Of a stretch of DNA of 64,000 nucleotides, positions 8,923 through 17,471 are shown in pieces. The translations under genes were made by a program, and so were the position numbers. The stretch covers positions 62,001 to 126,000 of the forward strand of contig JADYZU010000020.1 of assembly GCA_020852925.1 (NCBI GenBank), written 5' to 3'. Position 1 is the first letter of the stretch. Every line of letters begins with the position of its first letter. The notes under the pieces were generated by a model. It saw nothing but the letters and a program-made list of their open reading frames with translations, was not told the origin of the DNA and made no database searches. This DNA is from Rubellimicrobium sp. GTDB lineage: Bacteria > Pseudomonadota > Alphaproteobacteria > Rhodobacterales > Rhodobacteraceae.

Positions 8923-8977
8923 GGATCATCTCCTTGGTTCGGGATCTGGTCGAAGCTAGGAACCCGGCCCGCCGCCG

Positions 8978-11900
8978 TCAAGGCAGGCAGGCCCGCCGCA
9001 AGGCAGCCATGACAAGGGCGCGGGGCAGCGGCATCACGGTCGCGGTCGCGGTCCAGAGGATCAGCGCCTCGATCGTCCGGCCCGGATAGACAGCCTCGAG
9101 CATGTGGGAATAGGCGCCCATCTGCCGCAGAATGCCCTCGGGCACGTCCTCGGGCCGCGCGGGGACCAGGCGATTGGTCTTGTAGTCGGTGATCGTCACG
9201 CGCTCTGCCGTCACCGTCAGCCGGTCCACCAGCCCGGCAATCCGCCGGCCGTCCGGCAGAACACCCGCCACCCCCACCTCGCACAGATCGCCGGGCGCCA
9301 GAAGCTGCGCCAGCGCCAGCGCCTCGGTCACGATCCCGTCAATTCCGCCGGCCGCGGTCATGTCCGGATCCGCCGCGCAGATCGCCCGGGCAAGGGCCGG
9401 GCGATCCCCGGGCGCGGCAGCGGGCAGGAACTCCAGCAGCCTGTGGATCAGGCGGCCCCGCGCAAGAGCGGCCTCGCCCTCCTGCGGATCGGTCTCTCCG
9501 GGCAGGATCACGGCCCCGCCCAGATCCGAGGGGGCCAGCATGCGATCCGCCTCCGGCACGACGACCGGCGCCGAATCGACGGCCACCGGTGCGGGCGATT
9601 GCGGCGCCACATCTTCCGCTCCGGTCGCGGCCGCCACGTCCCAGTCCCCGCCCTCAAGACGCAGCCCCGCTCCCCCCGGCAGCCCGGCCGCCACGGCGCC
9701 GGCGCGGGTCAGGCCCTCTTCGGCCATGGCGTGCCAACTGTCGCCGCCGCTGCCGGTGTCACCCGCTGCCGCCACGATCAGCCACTGTTCGGCCCGCGTC
9801 ATCGCCACATAAAGCAACCGGCGCCTTTCGTCCTCGTCCTTGCGCCGCGCCTCGTCGCGCAGCGCGACCTGAAGCGGGGTCGCCTCTTCCTTGGGCATGG
9901 GCCAGATCGCCCGGCCCCGATGCCCGAGAAACGCATCCCGGTCCCTGTACGACCGCTTCGCACAATCCGGCAGGATCACGATCGGCGCCTCGAGCCCCTT
10001 GGACCCGTGCACGGTCATCACCCGCACCGCATCGCCGCGCGATTCCATCGGCCGTTTGAAATCGGTCTCGTCGGTCTGCATCCACTCGACAAACCCGGTC
10101 AGGCCCGGCACCTCGCCCGCCTCATGGGCAAGAGCCTGCGCCAGAAGCGCGTCGATCCCGTCCTCGGCTTCGGGGCCAAGCCGTGCCAGCAGGCGCCGCC
10201 GCCCGTCGTGGCGCACCAGAAGCCGATTGATCAGGTCATAAGGCCGCAGGAAATCCGCCTGCCGGCGCAGGTCGTCCAGAACGGCAAGGGTATCCACCCG
10301 CCCGCTGCCGCGCAGCGCCTCCCACAGCGACGGGCCGGGGCGATGGGCGGCCAGGGTGTAAAGCTCCTGCTCGGTCCAGCCGAACAGGGGCGAGCGCAAC
10401 GCCTCGGCCAGTGAAAGGTTGTCCTCGGCCAGCGCCAGAAACCGCAAGAGCGCGCCGATGTCGCGCACGGCCAGTTCCGCCCCGACCCGCAGCCGGTCGG
10501 CCCCCGCGACCTTGACCCCGCGCGTCTTCAGACCCCGGATGATCGCGTGGAACAGGTCCGACCGGCGCTGCACGAGGATGAGGATATCGCCCGCCCCGAT
10601 CCGCCGCGCCCCGCCGACCCCCGGCAGGACGCCCCCCTCCACCATGTCGCGGACGGCATCGGCCACCCGGTCCGAAAGGATCCGCGCCGGATGGCGGGTG
10701 CCGATCCGGTCGACCGGGGCGGTCCAGTCCGTGCTCTCCTCCTCCTTCTCGGGGACGGGAACCGGCGGCCACAGGTCGACCCGGCCGGGCATTCCGGCAT
10801 GAAAGGCGCGATGCTGCGGCGCTTCGGCCCCCAGACCGGACAGGTGCGGACCCTGGAACACTTCGTCAACCGCGCGCAGGATCACCGGGGCCGAGCGGAA
10901 CGAATGCGCAAGGGCATGGTCGTGCAACCCCTGTCCCGCCCGGTCGAGTTCGGCGGCAAAGCGATGGCGCATCGCGTCGAATCCGTCGGGATCGGCTCCC
11001 TGGAAGGAATAGATCGACTGCTTGCGATCGCCGACCACGAACAGCGTCCGTTCGATCCGGCGCGCGCCCTCTCCGGCGGCAAACTCCTGCGCAAGGCCGC
11101 CGATCACCGCCCATTGCCCCGGCGACGTATCCTGCGCCTCGTCGACAAGGATATGGTCGATGCCGCCGTCAAGCTTCCACAGCACCCATTGTGCCACGTC
11201 CGGATCGCCCAGCAGGCGCCGCGCGCGGGCGATCAGGTCGTCGAAATCCAGAAGGCCGCGCCGGGTCTTGGCCTCTTCGTAAAGATGGACGAACCGGTGC
11301 CCGAAATCATGAAGCGCCTTGCTGCGCGCCAGCGTCACGAGCCCGAGCCGGAGCGGTCGTGCCGCCTCGACCCGCTGCATGAGGGTATCGAGCGCATCGG
11401 TGAACGCGGACTCGCGCGCGCGGGTGTCCCTGGTCGGGAACCGGTCGCCCTTGGCGGTATAGGGCGCGTTCTTCGTCGCCGACGCCCCCCAAAGCAAAAG
11501 TCGCTCGAGCACCGGAAGGTCGCCCAACCGGCCAGTCATCGCCCGCAGCGCTTCGGCGGCGGCCTGATCGGTCGTGGAACCGGCGGCAAGGATGGGGATG
11601 AGCGCGGCGATCAGATCGGTGGTGTCGCGGTCGAACAGATCCGCCACCAGCCCGCCGAGGGAAAGCCCCTCGGGCAGGTCCAGCACGGACCGCAGGCCCG
11701 GTTCGTCAAAGGGCGCGGCGAACAGATCGGCGCCGGCGACGATCTCTTTCAGGACCGGTTCAAGATCTTCTCCCGAAGCATGGGCAAGAAAGGCATCGGT
11801 CACGCCCTGCGTCGCGCCCTGGGCCATCCGGTCGGCGATTTCGGCCCGCAGCAGGGCGGCGGTGCGCTCTTCCATCTCGGTGAAATCGGGACTGACCCCC

Positions 11901-12313
11901 GCCTCGAGGGGGAAGCGCCGCAACAGCCCGGCACAGAAGGCGTGGATGGTCTGGATACGCAGCCCGCCCGGAACCTCCATCGCCTGCGCGAACAGCACGC
12001 GCGCCCGGCTCAGCCCCGCCTGTCCTTCGGGCGGCTCCTCGCCCAGTTCGGTCAGCGCCGCGCGCAGATCGGCGTCGGGCAGCATGGCCCAGGCGCCCAG
12101 CCGGGCGAACAGGCGGTTCTGCATCTCGGCGGCGGCGGCCTTGGTATAGGTCAGGCACAGGATGTTCTGCGGCCTTGTCCCCCGCAGCAGCAGTCGCGCC
12201 ACCCGATCGGTCAATACCCGTGTCTTACCCGATCCGGCATTGGCGGCCAGCCAGGTCGATTGCGCGGGATCGGCGGCGCGGATCTGGTTGATGGTCGCAT
12301 CGTCGCGGATCAT
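8978..12313 (-). CDS. addA: Double-strand break repair helicase-nuclease AddA
   Basis: An 1111-residue UvrD-type helicase with a C-terminal RecB-like nuclease, one half of AddAB, which resects double-strand breaks for RecA. Walker A is ANAGSGKT (24-31); HILVDEAQDT and VGDRKQSIYSFQG are helicase motifs II and III; LLYVAMTRA is motif VI; the nuclease shows ITDYKTNR near the C-terminus. The start at 12313 (MIRDDATINQ) overlaps the addB stop by four bases, which decides the start over a longer in-frame extension into addB. Confidence 0.96.
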   Translation of the reverse strand: MIRDDATINQIRAADPAQSTWLAANAGSGKTRVLTDRVARLLLRGTRPQNILCLTYTKAAAAEMQNRLFARLGAWAMLPDADLRAALTELGEEPPEGQAGLSRARVLFAQAMEVPGGLRIQTIHAFCAGLLRRFPLEAGVSPDFTEMEERTAALLRAEIADRMAQGATQGVTDAFLAHASGEDLEPVLKEIVAGADLFAAPFDEPGLRSVLDLPEGLSLGGLVADLFDRDTTDLIAALIPILAAGSTTDQAAAEALRAMTGRLGDLPVLERLLLWGASATKNAPYTAKGDRFPTRDTRARESAFTDALDTLMQRVEAARPLRLGLVTLARSKALHDFGHRFVHLYEEAKTRRGLLDFDDLIARARRLLGDPDVAQWVLWKLDGGIDHILVDEAQDTSPGQWAVIGGLAQEFAAGEGARRIERTLFVVGDRKQSIYSFQGADPDGFDAMRHRFAAELDRAGQGLHDHALAHSFRSAPVILRAVDEVFQGPHLSGLGAEAPQHRAFHAGMPGRVDLWPPVPVPEKEEESTDWTAPVDRIGTRHPARILSDRVADAVRDMVEGGVLPGVGGARRIGAGDILILVQRRSDLFHAIIRGLKTRGVKVAGADRLRVGAELAVRDIGALLRFLALAEDNLSLAEALRSPLFGWTEQELYTLAAHRPGPSLWEALRGSGRVDTLAVLDDLRRQADFLRPYDLINRLLVRHDGRRRLLARLGPEAEDGIDALLAQALAHEAGEVPGLTGFVEWMQTDETDFKRPMESRGDAVRVMTVHGSKGLEAPIVILPDCAKRSYRDRDAFLGHRGRAIWPMPKEEATPLQVALRDEARRKDEDERRRLLYVAMTRAEQWLIVAAAGDTGSGGDSWHAMAEEGLTRAGAVAAGLPGGAGLRLEGGDWDVAAATGAEDVAPQSPAPVAVDSAPVVVPEADRMLAPSDLGGAVILPGETDPQEGEAALARGRLIHRLLEFLPAAAPGDRPALARAICAADPDMTAAGGIDGIVTEALALAQLLAPGDLCEVGVAGVLPDGRRIAGLVDRLTVTAERVTITDYKTNRLVPARPEDVPEGILRQMGAYSHMLEAVYPGRTIEALILWTATATVMPLPRALVMAALRRACLP

Positions 12314-15201
12314 CGCATCACCTGAACCGTTGCGGGCGCCGAGGGATCCCATTCGCCGAAGCGCGAGAGGTGGTCATGGTCGCCCTCGCGCCGGTCGCTC
12401 GTCATCGCCATGCGGGCGGTATAGCCGCGCGCCGGATCGGCCCAGGCCTGCATGAGGCGCGACAGATCGCGCCAGACCTGTGCCGGCGGGTTGTCGGCCA
12501 GCGGCGCCTCGACGATCTGGGGCCTGGACCCGACTCCGATATAGGTCGCGCCGGCCACCGTCACCGGGCCCAGCGCCGCGATCCCGCCTGCCTCGATCAG
12601 GGCGGCCGTCAGCAAGAGCTGCTTGTCGAACACATTCTGCTGCTTGACCGTCGGCGGGGTGCCGGTCTTGTAATCATGGATCACCGCCCGCCCGTCCGGG
12701 GTCAGGTCGATCCGGTCGGCCTTGACCGTCAGCGTCACCCCGGTTCCGGGAATGAGCGCGGCACCCCGCTCCTCGAACAGGTGTGGCGTGGCGACCAGGC
12801 GACGCGCGCGCTCTCCCTCGACGAACCAGTCCGCGATCCGCGTCATCCGCGCAAGCCACAGCCGCCGCATCATCGGCCAGGGGCATTCCTCGGTCAGCAC
12901 CCGTTCGGCGATCCGGATCAGGCTGAGGGCGGCATCGGGCGCATCCGGGTCGAATCCGCCCCGAAAGGCGCTCTCGAACACGCGATGCAGGATGGTGCCG
13001 CGCAGCGGGGCGTCCGGCTCTGCGGTCAGCGGATCCAGACGCGACAGCCGCAGCACCTCTTGCGCATAGACGGCATAGGGATCGCGCAACAGCCGCTCGA
13101 CCCGCGTGACCGAGAGTTTCGCGGGCCGCATCTCGGGCGGCGGCGCGGGCGAGGGGCGCGGTTCGGGCGGGACACGCGCCTCGGGTTGCGACAGCGCCCT
13201 TGCCCCGGCGATCCAGCCCGCCCCTTCTGCCCGCATCCGGGCCAGCGCGGCCGGCCCGCCCTGTGCCGGAAGGCCGCTCAGCAGGTTGGTCAGCCGCGCC
13301 AGCCAGCGCGCGGGCACCGTTTCCGCAGAATCGGAACGCGTCGAGCGGGTCAGCCACACCTCGCGCGCGGCGATGGCCTGCTGGAAGTCATGCGCCGAAA
13401 GCCCGATCTGCCGTTCCGGCAGCAACAGCCCCGCCCGAAGCCGCAGCGTCCGGTTCAGCCATGGATCAGGCTGGGGCAGAACCGGCCAGACCCCTTCGTT
13501 GAGGCCCCCGAGGATGACCAGATCGGCATCGCATTCGCGTGCCTCGCGCGGGCCCAGGATCCGGACAAGGGGATGGCCGGCATCGCGGTCGCGCACCTGA
13601 CCGGCGGCGATCACTTCGTGCAGGATGACGGCGTAATCGTGTCCGTCCATCGCGCCCCCGGCATCGGCATGGCGCCGCAACTCCTCCATCCGGGCGCGCG
13701 CCTCGCGCCCGGCGGCCTCGTCCCAGAGGGTGCCGGCCGGGCGGGCGTCGGCCGTGGAGCCGGCGGCAAACCGTTCGGCCAGCGCAAGGTGCCGCGCGAC
13801 ATGATCGCCCAGCGGTCTTTCGTCCGCCGGGGGCAGATCGTCCAGGATCGCGGCCAGCCATTCGTGCCACGGATCGCCGCCGCCCACCGCGCGCAAGGTG
13901 GCGCCATCGGGCCAGGCCGGCCCCTGTCGCCGCAGCCGCAGTTCGAACGCCTGCGTCGCCAGAAGATGCGCCCCCCGGTCCGCGCCGCTGTGGCACAGCG
14001 GATGCTTGAGCAACGCCACCAGTGCCGTCCCGGTCGCCGGTGTCGCCATCAGATCGGCCACCTGCCGCAGGAACCGCCCCGGCGGCGACAGCCCGAGAGG
14101 CAGGCCCGCGCTGTCATCGGGCAGGATGCCCCAGCGATCCAGCGCCGCCGTCACCTGCCGCGTCAGCATCCGGTCCGGCGAGATGAGCGCCGCCCGCCGC
14201 CCTTCGGTCACCGCGTGGCGCAGGCGCATGGCGATGGCCTCGGCCTCGATCCGGGGCGACGGCGCCTCGAGCAGGATCATCCCGGCGCAGGCATCGGGCA
14301 GCGGACCAAGGGCGGGCCCCTCGGCAATCCAGCGGTCGGTGACGGGCGCGGGCCGCAGCGCAAGCGACACCAGCGCATTGCGCGCGGGGCGGGGCGGGGC
14401 GGCGTCGGTCCAGGGACGGATCGCGGCGGGGTCGACCCCGGCCAGATCGGCAAGGCGGCGGAACCGGAACTGGGGATGATCCTCGGCCGTGGTGGCATCG
14501 TCCAGATCGGCCCAGACCGGGGCGGGATCGAACCCCGGCAGGATCACCGCGCCTTGCGGCAGGCGGGCGACCGCCGCCATGAACAGCGCAGTCGTGCCGC
14601 GCGATCCGGTCGATCCGGCGACGATCACCGGATGCGCCGGGGGCGTCCGCGACCAGCGTTCGGCAAGGATCAGAACGGCGTTCCGGCGCAGGGCTTCGGC
14701 GTCGGTTCCGCCGCCCGCCGCGTAATCCTGCGCAATCGCGAGGAAACGCAGCGCCCGCGCCCAATGCCCGGACTGGTCCGCCACGTCGAGAGCGGCGATG
14801 ACATCGGGCGGAACGCCTTCGCCCGCCATCTCGTCCATGAGCGCGGCCAGCGAATCGGCCAGGGCAAAGGCGCTGTCGCGCGCGGCAAGGGTAGGGTCGC
14901 GCGCGATCAGGGCCGCGACCAGCCGCGCCAGATCAAGACGCCGGCGCAGCGGCGGCACCGGCGCCTCCTGCCCCGGCAGCGCCACCTCGGACAACAGGCG
15001 CAGTCGCGGCAACAGGCGCGCAGGCCCGGCGGCGAACGCCTCGTGCAGACGGCGGGCCATGCGTGGCGTGTTGGCCCAGATCTCCACCCGGGCCCAATCC
15101 TCGGGCGCGGCATCCTGCATCCGCGCTGCAAGGCCGCGCACCACCTCGGCCGCGAAATCGACGCCGGGCGGCAGGCCGAACAGGCGCGGCTCCTCGCTCA
15201 T
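12310..15201 (-). CDS. addB: Double-strand break repair protein AddB
   Basis: A 963-residue partner of AddA with a degenerate helicase fold and a C-terminal nuclease domain marked by VIHDYKTGTPP. AddB recognises the recombination hotspot and cuts one strand in the complex. ATG 15201 (MSEEPRLFGLPPG) is chosen because it overlaps the stop of the preceding nucleotidyltransferase gene (ATGA). The iron-sulphur cysteines of Firmicutes AddB are not obvious, as is usual for the alphaproteobacterial form. Confidence 0.94.
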   Translation of the reverse strand: MSEEPRLFGLPPGVDFAAEVVRGLAARMQDAAPEDWARVEIWANTPRMARRLHEAFAAGPARLLPRLRLLSEVALPGQEAPVPPLRRRLDLARLVAALIARDPTLAARDSAFALADSLAALMDEMAGEGVPPDVIAALDVADQSGHWARALRFLAIAQDYAAGGGTDAEALRRNAVLILAERWSRTPPAHPVIVAGSTGSRGTTALFMAAVARLPQGAVILPGFDPAPVWADLDDATTAEDHPQFRFRRLADLAGVDPAAIRPWTDAAPPRPARNALVSLALRPAPVTDRWIAEGPALGPLPDACAGMILLEAPSPRIEAEAIAMRLRHAVTEGRRAALISPDRMLTRQVTAALDRWGILPDDSAGLPLGLSPPGRFLRQVADLMATPATGTALVALLKHPLCHSGADRGAHLLATQAFELRLRRQGPAWPDGATLRAVGGGDPWHEWLAAILDDLPPADERPLGDHVARHLALAERFAAGSTADARPAGTLWDEAAGREARARMEELRRHADAGGAMDGHDYAVILHEVIAAGQVRDRDAGHPLVRILGPREARECDADLVILGGLNEGVWPVLPQPDPWLNRTLRLRAGLLLPERQIGLSAHDFQQAIAAREVWLTRSTRSDSAETVPARWLARLTNLLSGLPAQGGPAALARMRAEGAGWIAGARALSQPEARVPPEPRPSPAPPPEMRPAKLSVTRVERLLRDPYAVYAQEVLRLSRLDPLTAEPDAPLRGTILHRVFESAFRGGFDPDAPDAALSLIRIAERVLTEECPWPMMRRLWLARMTRIADWFVEGERARRLVATPHLFEERGAALIPGTGVTLTVKADRIDLTPDGRAVIHDYKTGTPPTVKQQNVFDKQLLLTAALIEAGGIAALGPVTVAGATYIGVGSRPQIVEAPLADNPPAQVWRDLSRLMQAWADPARGYTARMAMTSDRREGDHDHLSRFGEWDPSAPATVQVMR

Positions 15202-15875
15202 GCCCGCCTCAACAGGTCTTCGGCGAGGGCGATGCTCTCGGGGTGGCCGACATCGCACCAGCCGCCCCGATGCACAGCGCCGAACAGCGTGCCCCGCGCG
15301 ATCATCGCATCCCACACCTTGTTGAGCGAGAACACCTCGTCTGGCACGGCGGCCACCGCCTCGGTGCGCAGGATCTGCGCCCCCCCGTAGACAAGGCCCG
15401 GCCCGCGCCGCAATCGTCCATCCGGGGCCAGGGTGAAATCCCCCGGCCCGGCATGGCCGGTCGCGGCGCCGGCCGGAACCAGAAGCAGCAGCGCCTCCAT
15501 CCGGGCGCCGTCCCACGCCCCGGCCAGCGTCCCGAGGGGGGCGGGCCCGGTCCAGATCGCATCGCTGTTGAGCGTCACCACCGGCCCGGCCCCCAGGATC
15601 GGCAGTGCTGCCTTGAGCCCGCCGCCCGTCTCGAGAAGGCGCGCGCTCTCGTCCGAAAAGAGCAGGCCGCGCCCGGCAAGATGCGCTCGCAGCATCCCGG
15701 CGCGATAATGCAGGTTCACGCAGACGCGCAGGCCGCGCCCCCCGGTCAGGTCAAGCGTGTGGTCGATCAGCGCGCGCCCCCCGACCGGAATCAGCGGTTT
15801 CGGCCGTTCGCGGGTCAGCGCGCCCATGCGGGTGCCAAGGCCCGCGGCAAAGATCATCGCGGATCCGGGGTTCAT
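15198..15875 (-). CDS. murU: Sugar-1-phosphate nucleotidyltransferase, probable MurNAc-1-P uridylyltransferase MurU
   Basis: A 225-residue NTP transferase with the signature AAGLGTRMG (10-18) and the conserved lysine of RPKPLIPVGG. Paired with the upstream aminoglycoside phosphotransferase-like kinase it matches the AmgK-MurU pair of Pseudomonas and Caulobacter, which converts recycled MurNAc to UDP-MurNAc and bypasses fosfomycin-sensitive MurA. It overlaps both its upstream kinase gene and addB by four bases. Specificity is inferred from the pairing; another sugar phosphate cannot be excluded. Confidence 0.8.
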   Translation of the reverse strand: MNPGSAMIFAAGLGTRMGALTRERPKPLIPVGGRALIDHTLDLTGGRGLRVCVNLHYRAGMLRAHLAGRGLLFSDESARLLETGGGLKAALPILGAGPVVTLNSDAIWTGPAPLGTLAGAWDGARMEALLLLVPAGAATGHAGPGDFTLAPDGRLRRGPGLVYGGAQILRTEAVAAVPDEVFSLNKVWDAMIARGTLFGAVHRGGWCDVGHPESIALAEDLLRRA

Positions 15876-16855
15876 GCGGCTGGCCCCGCCGACAGCAGCG
15901 GCCTCAGCGCGTGTGCCAGATCCCGCAGCGCCGGATGCGCCAGATCCTCGCGGATCATCGCCCGGACCCGCGGCATCAGCGACAGATAGCGCCGCTTGCC
16001 GCCGTCGGTGGCCAGCCGGGCAAAGATGCCAAGGATGCGCAGGTTGCGCTGCACCCCGATCGCCGCTGCCGCCGCTGCCACCTGCGCCGGATCACGCCCG
16101 GTCGCGGTGGCAAAGCGCGCGGTCATCGCTGCGTGCAGGCCGGCCCTTACATCGCGCCGCGCATCGCGCAGGAGCGAGACCAGATCGTATTCCGGCGGCG
16201 CCCGCACCGCATCCTGAAAATCGACAAGGCCCAGCCGGTCATGCCCCTGCCGGTCGGGCCGCCAGATCAGGTTCTCGACGTGGAAATCGCGCAGCGACAG
16301 GGTTTCGGCGCGCGGGGCATGGGCCCTCAGGGCGTCGAGCATGAGGCCGCGCACCGCACCGTGCCGGGCCTGATCCGCAACCGCGCAGGCGTGGTCGAAG
16401 AACGGGTCAAGCATGCGCACCCCCTGTTGCGGATCGAGGGCGATCAGCCCCTCCGGCGGGGCCACATCCTGAAGCCGCACCAGTAGATCGACTGCGGCGG
16501 CATAGATCACCGCCTCGTCCTGTGGGGCCTTCACGATCCAGGCGGCAACCGTATCCGGCCCCAGATCCCCGACAATCGCCAGGCGACAGGTGCCGTCCAC
16601 CGCGATGGGCCGGGGCGCGCTCAGTCCCGCCGCGCGCAGGGTTGCGGCGATCCGCAGGAATGCGGCGTGGGTGTCCGCGCCGGCGGGATCGCATTCCATC
16701 AGGATCGCGGTTTCGGTGCCCGGCCCGTGCAGGCGATGGAAACGCCTGCCCGACGCATCGCCGGCCATGTCCGCCACCCGCCACGCAGCGCAAGGCGAGG
16801 CGGCGAGGAAGGCCGCGGTTTCCCGGGTCAGCGCGGCGGTCACGGCATCAGTCAA
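15872..16855 (-). CDS. amgK: Phosphotransferase, probable anomeric MurNAc/GlcNAc kinase AmgK
   Basis: An APH-fold kinase of about 327 residues from a TTG start at 16855, which overlaps the tsaE stop by eight bases; a longer in-frame version would run far into tsaE. The catalytic loop is LRDFHVENL, followed by the metal-binding GLVDFQDAV. The family includes AmgK, which phosphorylates the anomeric carbon of MurNAc or GlcNAc. Partnership with the downstream MurU-like gene supports cell-wall recycling. Older annotations call this frame an aminoglycoside phosphotransferase; resistance is unlikely in this context. Confidence 0.8.
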   Translation of the reverse strand: MTDAVTAALTRETAAFLAASPCAAWRVADMAGDASGRRFHRLHGPGTETAILMECDPAGADTHAAFLRIAATLRAAGLSAPRPIAVDGTCRLAIVGDLGPDTVAAWIVKAPQDEAVIYAAAVDLLVRLQDVAPPEGLIALDPQQGVRMLDPFFDHACAVADQARHGAVRGLMLDALRAHAPRAETLSLRDFHVENLIWRPDRQGHDRLGLVDFQDAVRAPPEYDLVSLLRDARRDVRAGLHAAMTARFATATGRDPAQVAAAAAAIGVQRNLRILGIFARLATDGGKRRYLSLMPRVRAMIREDLAHPALRDLAHALRPLLSAGPAA

Positions 16856-17354
16856 GGATCGCCCCCAGCCGTTCGGCCCAGCGCGCATCGCCCTCAAGCC
16901 GGGCCTCATGGGCGACCGGGCCGGCATCAAGGGTCAGCGTCAGCGCCGCGCCCGGTGCAAGATCGCCCAGACGGTCGGGCCATTCGATCAGGCAGATCGC
17001 CCGGGTCATCGCCTCGTCAAGGCCGAGTTCGGCCACTTCGTCCGGCCCGCCCAGGCGGTAAAGGTCGGCGTGCCAGATTTCGCCGCGCGGGGTGGCGTAG
17101 GTCTGGACCAGCGTGAATGTGGGCGAGGGCACTTCTTCGTCGGGATTGCCGGCGGCGGCGCGGATCAGGGCGCGGGCGAACGTGGTCTTGCCCGCACCGA
17201 TCGGTCCGGCCAGAAGCACGGTATCGCCCGGCACCAGCAGCACCGACAGGCGCCGCGCAAGATCGGCCGTCGCCCCCTCGTCGGCAAGGGCAAGCCGGAC
17301 GATCGGCCGGGGGGTGGGGTCCGGGGCGGCGTGAGGGGTTCTGGTCGCGGTCAT
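16848..17354 (-). CDS. tsaE: tRNA N6-adenosine threonylcarbamoyltransferase ATPase subunit TsaE
   Basis: A 168-residue P-loop protein with Walker A GPIGAGKT (50-57) and the TsaE motif SPTFTLVQTY. With TsaB and TsaD (tsaD is also in this window, at 27637) it installs threonylcarbamoyladenosine at position 37 of ANN-decoding tRNAs. The C-terminal region includes LIEWPDRLG, typical of the family. It heads the leftward tsaE-amgK-murU-addB-addA run. Confidence 0.94.
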   Translation of the reverse strand: MTATRTPHAAPDPTPRPIVRLALADEGATADLARRLSVLLVPGDTVLLAGPIGAGKTTFARALIRAAAGNPDEEVPSPTFTLVQTYATPRGEIWHADLYRLGGPDEVAELGLDEAMTRAICLIEWPDRLGDLAPGAALTLTLDAGPVAHEARLEGDARWAERLGAILD

Positions 17355-17391
17355 GCGTCAAAGCTTAGAGCGGACCGCGCCGGCCGCAAGC

Positions 17392-17408
17392 CCCGGCACG
17401 GTGCCGGG
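17392..17408. repeat. Short palindrome between the PAS gene and tsaE
   Basis: Arms CCCGGCAC and GTGCCGGG flank one central base. There is no T-run on either side, so a terminator for the PAS gene is only a possibility. The rest of the 117-base gap shows nothing recognisable. Confidence 0.35.
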
Positions 17409-17471
17409 CAGGGTCGGGTGGGGGCAGGGGGGCCGGGCGCCGCCGGGATGGCGCCGCCGCCGGGCGGCATG

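Noticed and set aside
12370-15390. Long open frame (about 1000 codons) on the plus strand opposite addB
   Set aside because: It is the antisense shadow of addB: Arg/Gly/Pro/Gln-rich, no recognisable domain, while the opposite strand has full AddB landmarks.
15872-16855. Aminoglycoside resistance kinase
   Set aside because: APH fold, but the MurU-like partner and conserved tsaE-addAB context point to cell-wall recycling.
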